From Bacteroidaceae bacterium (GTDB lineage: Bacteria; Bacteroidota; Bacteroidia; Bacteroidales; Bacteroidaceae), in assembly GCA_016302965.1 (NCBI GenBank), contig JAEDMP010000015.1, forward strand, positions 1 through 38,364: DNA of 38,364 nucleotides, written 5' to 3'. The notes below the pieces were generated by a model, which saw nothing but the letters and a program-made list of their open reading frames with translations, was not told the DNA's origin and ran no database searches. Shown here one piece after another: positions 33,867-38,364 of the stretch (position 1 is its first letter; every line of letters begins with the position of its first letter). The translations under genes and the position numbers were made by a program.

Positions 33867-34403
33867 ATGAAAAAAACTATGATTTCGCTCGCAGCTGCCG
33901 CCATGATCGTCAGCTCCTGCATCGGTTCGTTTGGTTTGACCAACGCAGTTTTGGACTGGAACAGAAGTGTATCCAACAAATGGGTCAATGAGTTGATTTT
34001 CTTGCCCCTTTCCATGATTGCCTATCCTATCACGGGCACCGTGGATGTGCTGGTGCTCAACTCGGTTGAGTTCTGGACAGGTTCCAACCCGATTTCCAAG
34101 GTGGGTCATACCGAGAATGTATGGGGTCAGGATGGCCGTCTCTATGCCGTGAAGACGCTGAAGCGTGGCTATGAGATCACCCGTCCTACCGGCGAGAAGG
34201 TTTACTTCACCTTTAACAAGAAGGACAAGAGCTGGTCGATCAGCGAGAATGGTAAGGAGGTTGAAATCTTCCGCTTCAATGAGGATGGCACCATCCGCAC
34301 CTCTCTGCCCAATGGTGAGTCCATCGATGTGGCTGCCAACGAGCAGGGCCTCTATCAGCTCCGCATGGCCTACGGCGAAGGTTCTTTCTTCGCTCAGCGC
34401 TAA
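33867..34403 (+). CDS. DUF3332-type lipoprotein
   Basis: A 178-residue protein with a short hydrophobic signal and lipobox MIVSSC, so C18 is the predicted lipid-bearing cysteine after Lgt and LspA processing. The body begins GSFGLTNAVLDWNRSVSN and NELIFLPLSMIAYPITGTVDVLVLNSVEFWTGSNP, a pattern I recognise from DUF3332 proteins of Bacteroidota. A charged C-terminal part with repeated ENGKEV/EDGTI turns follows. Function is unknown. It is 69 bp after the subtilase gene, in T-rich DNA, and its stop codon is immediately followed by a palindromic repeat that probably ends the transcript. It is A/T-richer in codon choice than its neighbours. Confidence 0.8.
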   Translation: MKKTMISLAAAAMIVSSCIGSFGLTNAVLDWNRSVSNKWVNELIFLPLSMIAYPITGTVDVLVLNSVEFWTGSNPISKVGHTENVWGQDGRLYAVKTLKRGYEITRPTGEKVYFTFNKKDKSWSISENGKEVEIFRFNEDGTIRTSLPNGESIDVAANEQGLYQLRMAYGEGSFFAQR

Positions 34404-34539
34404 TTTTTACGCGCTGAAAGCGCAAAAGCGCATAGCCCAGGGCAGCGCCCTGGGTAGGTTCAAGCAACATCATTCGCCCTGAAAGGGCAAAAGCGTTAGA
34501 ATAGAAGGAATGCAGAAAAATAACGCTTTTGCCCTTTCA
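34404..34539. repeat. Second palindromic repeat element, filling the convergent gap
   Basis: It begins directly after the DUF3332 stop with TTTTTACGCGCTGAAAGCGC and shares the CATAGCCCAGGG..CCCTGGGTAG core with 25580-25626. An inner perfect 19-bp stem (34480-34498 with 34521-34539) has a 22-base loop. The right arm's last three bases are the M16 peptidase stop codon. It lacks the outer right arm present at 25737-25783. Confidence 0.85.
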
Positions 34540-35784
34540 ACGTGATGGTGGCAACATCGCCATGGCTGACAACCGCTCGGGGACAAAAATCTCGTTGGCC
34601 ACTTCGGTCAACTCTTCGGAACGGATGCTGTCGATGGTTTGGAACAGCTGGTGAAGGTCTTTCTCTTTGCCATGATATAGATAGGTCTTGGCAAAGTCGA
34701 GGGCGAAGCTCTCGCGGTTGTCACCAGCCACCGCCAATTGTCCCTTCAGCTGCTTCTGCGCCGCCCTGAGTTCCTCCTGGCTCAGCGGTTGACGGCGCAG
34801 CCGTTCCAGTTCCTTCATCACCAGTTCGCTGCACCGCTCGGCATCCTCCTCGCCACAGGCATAATACACATACCACAGTCCGCAGTCGCTGTAGTTCACC
34901 ATCCCGCTCTCCACCGAGTAGACCAGTCCGTATTTCTCGCGCAACTGCAGATTCAGGCGGGCGTTCATGGCCGGTCCACCCAGGATGTTGTTCATCAGGT
35001 AGAGCGCCATCCGCTTGGGATCGCCCATGCCGTAGGCACGGTTGCCCATGATCTGGTGGCACTGGTGGATGAGTCCCTCCTGTTCCATGCTGACGTGGAA
35101 GGGAGCCTCCAACCGGTCGGGTGCGATGCGGGCATGGGCCGCTGCCTCATTCCCCGTTCCGGGGGCAGGGGTGCAGCGTTCCAGTTCGCTCACCACCGCT
35201 TCAAAGTCCACGTCGCCGTCGACGAAGAACACCATCTTCTCCGGCCGGTAGTGTCGGCGGGCAAAGCGCAGCACATCCTCCGAGTGGCAGTGGCGCAGCG
35301 CCTCCAGGTCGCCGAAGATGTTCCTGCCGAGCGGATGGCCGGCAAAGAGCCGCTCTTCAAAGTCGTCGTAGATACGTTCCGGGGGGGTCTCCTCATAGCA
35401 GTTGTATTCGTCCACAATCACCTCCAGCTCCTTCTCCAGTTCCTTTTCGGGATAGGTGCTGTGGAACACCATGTCGCAGAGCAGGTCGATGGCGGTGCCG
35501 ATGTCGTGTTTCAGCAGGGCGGCATAATAGGTGGTGTGCTCTTTGGTGGTGAAGGCGTTCAGGTCGCCTCCCAACCGTTCCAGACCGTTGATGATGTCGC
35601 GCGAGTGGCGCCGTTCCGTTCCCTTGAAACTCAGGTGCTCGCAGTAGTGGGCCATGCCGCTCTCTTCGGGGAGCTCATGGCGGGAGCCGGCGGCAATGCA
35701 GAGTCCGCAGTAGACCACCTCCGAGGGGGTGGGGCGGTGGATGATTCTCAGCCCGTTGGGCAGGGTAAAAGTATGGTATTTCAT
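34537..35784 (-). CDS. M16-family zinc peptidase
   Basis: A 415-residue protein of the pitrilysin/processing-peptidase family. The inverted zinc motif is HYCEH (46-50) in GMAHYCEHLSFKGT, and the downstream zinc-ligand glutamate is in LEVIVDEYNCYEE near 120-130. The N-terminus YHTFTLPNGLRIIH is family-typical, as is NAFTTKEHTTYYA. The C-terminal half contains the catalytically silent second M16 lobe with YSVESGMVNYSDCGLW. It may degrade or process peptides in the cytoplasm; no signal peptide is visible. It overlaps the promoter region of the divergent pfkB-type gene. The final residues LPPSR and the stop codon come from an adjacent repeat element, so the tail may be altered from its ancestor. 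Confidence 0.92.
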   Translation of the reverse strand: MKYHTFTLPNGLRIIHRPTPSEVVYCGLCIAAGSRHELPEESGMAHYCEHLSFKGTERRHSRDIINGLERLGGDLNAFTTKEHTTYYAALLKHDIGTAIDLLCDMVFHSTYPEKELEKELEVIVDEYNCYEETPPERIYDDFEERLFAGHPLGRNIFGDLEALRHCHSEDVLRFARRHYRPEKMVFFVDGDVDFEAVVSELERCTPAPGTGNEAAAHARIAPDRLEAPFHVSMEQEGLIHQCHQIMGNRAYGMGDPKRMALYLMNNILGGPAMNARLNLQLREKYGLVYSVESGMVNYSDCGLWYVYYACGEEDAERCSELVMKELERLRRQPLSQEELRAAQKQLKGQLAVAGDNRESFALDFAKTYLYHGKEKDLHQLFQTIDSIRSEELTEVANEIFVPERLSAMAMLPPSR

Positions 35785-35849
35785 GTCGTTTTGGGGTGAT
35801 TAAGTCTTCTTTTTGGCTACTTGGGTTCCACTATTTGTATAGAATGGTG

Positions 35850-35857
35850 CAAAAATA
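35850..35857 (-). promoter_or_regulatory. -7 element of the M16 peptidase promoter
   Basis: Minus-strand TATTTTTG matches the -7 consensus, 65 bp before the ATG. The -33 box is poor and would lie inside the divergent promoter's spacer region. Confidence 0.45.
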
Positions 35858-35868
35858 CGAATTTTTCG

Positions 35869-35899
35869 TTTGTTATTTGCCAAAAATTTCAGATATTTG
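35869..35899 (+). promoter_or_regulatory. Promoter of the PfkB sugar kinase gene
   Basis: TTTG at 35869-35872, a 19-bp spacer and GATATTTG at 35892-35899 (one change from TAnnTTTG) sit about 23 bp before the ATG. Confidence 0.6.
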
Positions 35900-35922
35900 C
35901 ACCTTGAAACAGAACAAACACT

Positions 35923-36864
35923 ATGCGCAAAGTAATTGGAATAGGAGAAACCGTACTCGACATCATCTTCCGAAACGACAAGCCCATCGGTGCCGTGCCT
36001 GGTGGGTCGGTCTTCAATGGTATTATCTCTTTGGGGCGTGCCGGCATCCCCACCACCTTCATCAGTGAGGCAGGCAACGACCGTCTCGGTCGCCAGATTA
36101 TCCGTTTCCTGGAGACCAACGGCGTGGATGCCACCCATCTCAATGTCTATCCCGACAGCAAGACGGCCATCTCGCTCGCCTTCCTCAACGAGCGTGACGA
36201 TGCCGAGTATCTTTTCTACAAGGACCATCCCCACGACCAGCTGGAGTTTGCCTATCCCGATGTGCAGCCCGACGATGTGGTGATGTTCGGCTCGTTCTAT
36301 GCCGTCAATCCCGTCATCCGGCCCCAGGTGGTGGGCTTCCTCGAGTATGCCCGCAACCGCGGCGCCATCCTCTACTACGATGTGAACTTCCGCCCCTCCC
36401 ACCGTCAGGATGTCATCCGCGTCACGCCCAACCTCTTGGAGAACTTCGAGCTGGCCGACTTTGTGCGTGGCAGTGTCGACGACTTCGAGGTGCTCTTCCG
36501 CAAGACCGACCCCGACACCATCTATCGCAGCGACATCTCCTTCTATACCAAGAAATTCATCTGCACACATGGCTCCAACCCCGTGGAGCTGCGTGCCGAG
36601 AACGGGTTCCGCCGCCAGTATCCCGTCATCCAGACCGAGACGGTGAGCACCATCGGCGCCGGCGACAACTTCAATGCCGGCTTCGTCTACGGACTCATCC
36701 AGTATGGCATCACCCGCGAGGTGGTGGAGCGCGGACTCTCCCCCGAGCAGTGGGATGAGGTTGTCCACCAGGCACAGCTCTTCTCGGCCAACTGCTGCCA
36801 GAGCATCGACAACAGCATCAGCGTCGACTTCGGACGACAGCTGCAGCAGTCGGCACGCCCATAG
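35923..36864 (+). CDS. PfkB-family carbohydrate kinase (fructokinase-like)
   Basis: A 313-residue ribokinase-fold enzyme that phosphorylates a sugar with ATP. The N-terminus VIGIGETVLDIIFRN and the substrate motif PGGSVFNGIISLGRAG (26-41) with EAGNDRLG are typical. The second signature is TIGAGDNFNAGF with catalytic base D248 and the anion-hole glycines 245-247. The substrate cannot be read with certainty; fructose is the usual assignment for this subgroup in Bacteroidales. It has a divergent promoter with the M16 gene and is followed after 32 bp by a flavodiiron gene, with which it may be co-transcribed. Confidence 0.92.
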   Translation: MRKVIGIGETVLDIIFRNDKPIGAVPGGSVFNGIISLGRAGIPTTFISEAGNDRLGRQIIRFLETNGVDATHLNVYPDSKTAISLAFLNERDDAEYLFYKDHPHDQLEFAYPDVQPDDVVMFGSFYAVNPVIRPQVVGFLEYARNRGAILYYDVNFRPSHRQDVIRVTPNLLENFELADFVRGSVDDFEVLFRKTDPDTIYRSDISFYTKKFICTHGSNPVELRAENGFRRQYPVIQTETVSTIGAGDNFNAGFVYGLIQYGITREVVERGLSPEQWDEVVHQAQLFSANCCQSIDNSISVDFGRQLQQSARP

Positions 36865-36896
36865 ACTGTTTTTCCAGGAATATCAACAATTTAATC

Positions 36897-38090
36897 ATGA
36901 CGAATATGCAACAGATTACCAAAGGCACCTATTACGTGGGTGTCAACGACCGCAACAAGAATCTTTTCGAGGGGCTCTGGCCCCTGCCCAACGGCGTGTC
37001 CTACAACTCCTATCTCATCGTCGATGAGAAGGTGTGTCTCGTGGATACCGTCGAGGTGGATTTCTTCATCCCTTATATCCGGAATATCCAGGAGGTCATT
37101 GGCGACCGCCCCATCGACTATCTCGTCATCAATCACATGGAGCCCGACCACAGCGGTGCCATCGAACTCATCCGCAAGTATTACCCCAACATCACGCTCG
37201 TGGGCAACAAGAAGACCTTCGGCATGGTGCAGGGCTTCTATGGCATCGGCACCAATCTCTTGGAGGTGAAGAACGGCGACCGGCTCGCACTCGGCTCGCG
37301 TGAGCTCCAGTTTGTGCTCACGCCCATGGTGCACTGGCCCGAGACCATGGTCACCCTCGACCCCACCACCTGCACGCTCTTCTCCGGCGATGCCTTCGGC
37401 TGCTTCGGTGCCCTCAACGGTGGCGTCATCGACGCCCAGATCAACTGCGACACCTTCTGGCTCGAGATGGTGCGCTATTACTCCAATATCGTGGGCAAAT
37501 ACGGCACCCCCGTGCAGAATGCCCTCAAGAAGCTCCAGGGCGTGCAGATTGACTATATCTGTTCCACCCACGGCCCCGTATGGCATGAGCATGTGGCAAA
37601 GGTCATCGACCTCTACGACCGCATGAGCCGCTATGAGACCGAGGAGGGACTCGTCATCTGCTACGGCACGATGTACGGCAACACCGAGCGGGCCGCCGAG
37701 ATGATTGCGCGCGCTGCCAGCGAGGCCGGCGTGAAGAATATCGTGATGTATAATGTGTCGAAGACCCACCACTCCTATATCATCCGTGATGTGTTCCGCT
37801 ACAAGGCGCTCATCGTGGGTGCGCCCACCTACAATGCCGGGCTCTACCACGAGATGGAGGTGCTGCTTTCCGAGCTGGCCGGCAAGGACATCAAGAACCA
37901 CCTCCTGGGCTGGTTCGGCTCCTATGCCTGGGCGGGCAAGGCCGTTGACCGCATTGCCGAATGGAACGAGACGAAGCTGCATTTCGAGCCCGTGGGCACG
38001 CCCGTCGAACTCAAGCAGAGCCTGAACGAGGAAACCACTGCCCAGTGTTTCGCCCTGGGCAAGGCCATGGCCGAACGACTGAAGTCATAA
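36897..38090 (+). CDS. FprA-type flavodiiron protein
   Basis: A 397-residue two-domain protein that reduces O2 to water or NO to N2O, protecting anaerobes. The N-terminal metallo-beta-lactamase-like domain carries the diiron ligands H80, E82, D84 and H85 (HMEPDHS), H146 (MVHWPE), D165 (SGDAFG) and H225 (STHGP). The C-terminal flavodoxin domain (about 250-395) starts ICYGTMYGNTERAAEMI, the FMN phosphate loop, with GAPTYNAG and FGSYAWAG loops. All ligands are present. No rubredoxin domain is fused, so a separate electron donor is needed. It sits 32 bp after the sugar kinase. It fits an anaerobe that meets oxygen transiently. Confidence 0.95.
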   Translation: MTNMQQITKGTYYVGVNDRNKNLFEGLWPLPNGVSYNSYLIVDEKVCLVDTVEVDFFIPYIRNIQEVIGDRPIDYLVINHMEPDHSGAIELIRKYYPNITLVGNKKTFGMVQGFYGIGTNLLEVKNGDRLALGSRELQFVLTPMVHWPETMVTLDPTTCTLFSGDAFGCFGALNGGVIDAQINCDTFWLEMVRYYSNIVGKYGTPVQNALKKLQGVQIDYICSTHGPVWHEHVAKVIDLYDRMSRYETEEGLVICYGTMYGNTERAAEMIARAASEAGVKNIVMYNVSKTHHSYIIRDVFRYKALIVGAPTYNAGLYHEMEVLLSELAGKDIKNHLLGWFGSYAWAGKAVDRIAEWNETKLHFEPVGTPVELKQSLNEETTAQCFALGKAMAERLKS

Positions 38091-38110
38091 ATCCCCAACA
38101 GACGCAGGAT

Positions 38111-38138
38111 GGGGGAACGGCCGTCAATCCGCTCCCCC
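38111..38138 (+). terminator. Possible terminator of the flavodiiron gene
   Basis: GGGGGAACGG (38111-38120) pairs with CCGCTCCCCC (38129-38138) with one mismatch. A T-run follows only about 16 bp later, so the terminator is plausible but not classic. Confidence 0.45.
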
Positions 38139-38201
38139 TCCTCTTCTTCACCCCTTTTTTCCCTTGGTTGTCTACTGATTGTCTGGCGCTCAAAATCTAG
38201 T

Positions 38202-38217
38202 TGTTTCACGTAAAAAA
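38202..38217. other. parS-like sequence (degenerate)
   Basis: TGTTTCACGTAAAAAA matches 14 of 16 bases of TGTTTCACGTGAAACA; the left half is perfect. It lies in the intergenic gap before the last gene. Confidence 0.35.
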
Positions 38218-38250
38218 CATACGTGTTTGCGAAAATGTTAAAGAAACCCC

Positions 38251-38281
38251 GTTGTACTAACCAATATTCTTTTTAACTTTG
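38251..38281 (+). promoter_or_regulatory. Promoter of the last, partial gene
   Basis: GTTG at 38251-38254, a 19-bp spacer and TAACTTTG at 38274-38281 are close to consensus, about 30 bp before the ATG at 38312. Confidence 0.65.
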
Positions 38282-38311
38282 GTGCGCTAATACAAAATCC
38301 CTTTGTTGTCC

Positions 38312-38364
38312 ATGCGAATATTTCTTACTACCTATAACGAACTCTATATCGTGGATAGCGAGCA
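38312..38364 (+). CDS. Start of an unidentified gene, possibly LytTR-type regulator (3' truncated)
   Basis: Only 17 codons are inside the window, reading MRIFLTTYNELYIVDSE and running off the edge. A good promoter stands upstream and the frame is open. The opening resembles the start of small LytTR DNA-binding proteins of Bacteroidota (a short strand followed by a TxxEL turn), but 17 residues are too few for a firm call. The gene's true nature needs the sequence beyond the window. Confidence 0.35.
   Translation, partial: MRIFLTTYNELYIVDSE

Overview
The window looks like a chromosomal segment of a Bacteroidales bacterium, most likely in or near Prevotellaceae. This rests on the gene order, the AT-rich Bacteroidota-type promoters (TTTG, 19-21 bp, TAnnTTTG), the secreted proteins whose C-terminal ends resemble type IX secretion (T9SS) sorting domains, and Bacteroidota-style interspersed palindromic repeats. 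Coding GC is moderately high; intergenic DNA is clearly AT-richer. No tRNA, rRNA, CRISPR, prophage or transposase was found.

Left part (1-13.5 kb): the 3' end of mutS is followed by convergent lgt-ychF, then polA-gtrA, and a divergent polyprenyl diphosphate synthase gene. A minus-strand housekeeping run follows: mnmG, apt, uvrC, dtd, a MazG-like pyrophosphohydrolase, deoC. It covers tRNA modification, purine salvage, excision repair, D-aminoacyl-tRNA editing, nucleotide house-cleaning and deoxyribose catabolism. A terminator and a near-consensus parS site (10884-10899) separate apt from uvrC. Two weaker parS-like sites lie at 2702 and 38202.

Centre (13.5-25.1 kb): a strong promoter drives frdC-frdA-frdB, the membrane succinate:quinone oxidoreductase / fumarate reductase used in Bacteroidales anaerobic respiration and succinate formation. 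It ends in a long hairpin. Convergent to it is a three-gene minus-strand run of secreted proteins (an Omp28/thioredoxin-like CxxC protein, a probable beta-propeller protein and a fibronectin-III protein), preceded by serB with two ACT-like regions.

Repeat-rich gap (25146-26107): about 960 bp without a credible gene but full of structure: a 16-bp-stem inverted repeat, a hairpin element with 50-bp arms, a nested element with 47-bp arms, and a 24-bp tandem array. A relative of the nested element fills the gap at 34404-34539, where it supplies the stop codon of an M16 peptidase gene.

Right part (26.1-38.4 kb): dapB, lepB, a degenerate S26 signal-peptidase paralogue lacking both catalytic residues, and a WbqC-family gene form one run. 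Then come a second Omp28-like CxxC protein with a T9SS-type C-terminus, a secreted subtilisin-like protease and a DUF3332-type lipoprotein. The window closes with a convergent M16 peptidase, a PfkB sugar kinase, a flavodiiron protein and the first codons of a possible LytTR-type regulator.

The items most worth following up are the signal-peptidase pseudoenzyme beside lepB, the two secreted CxxC loci, the palindromic repeat elements and the parS-like sites. All functions are read from motifs by eye; no database search was possible.
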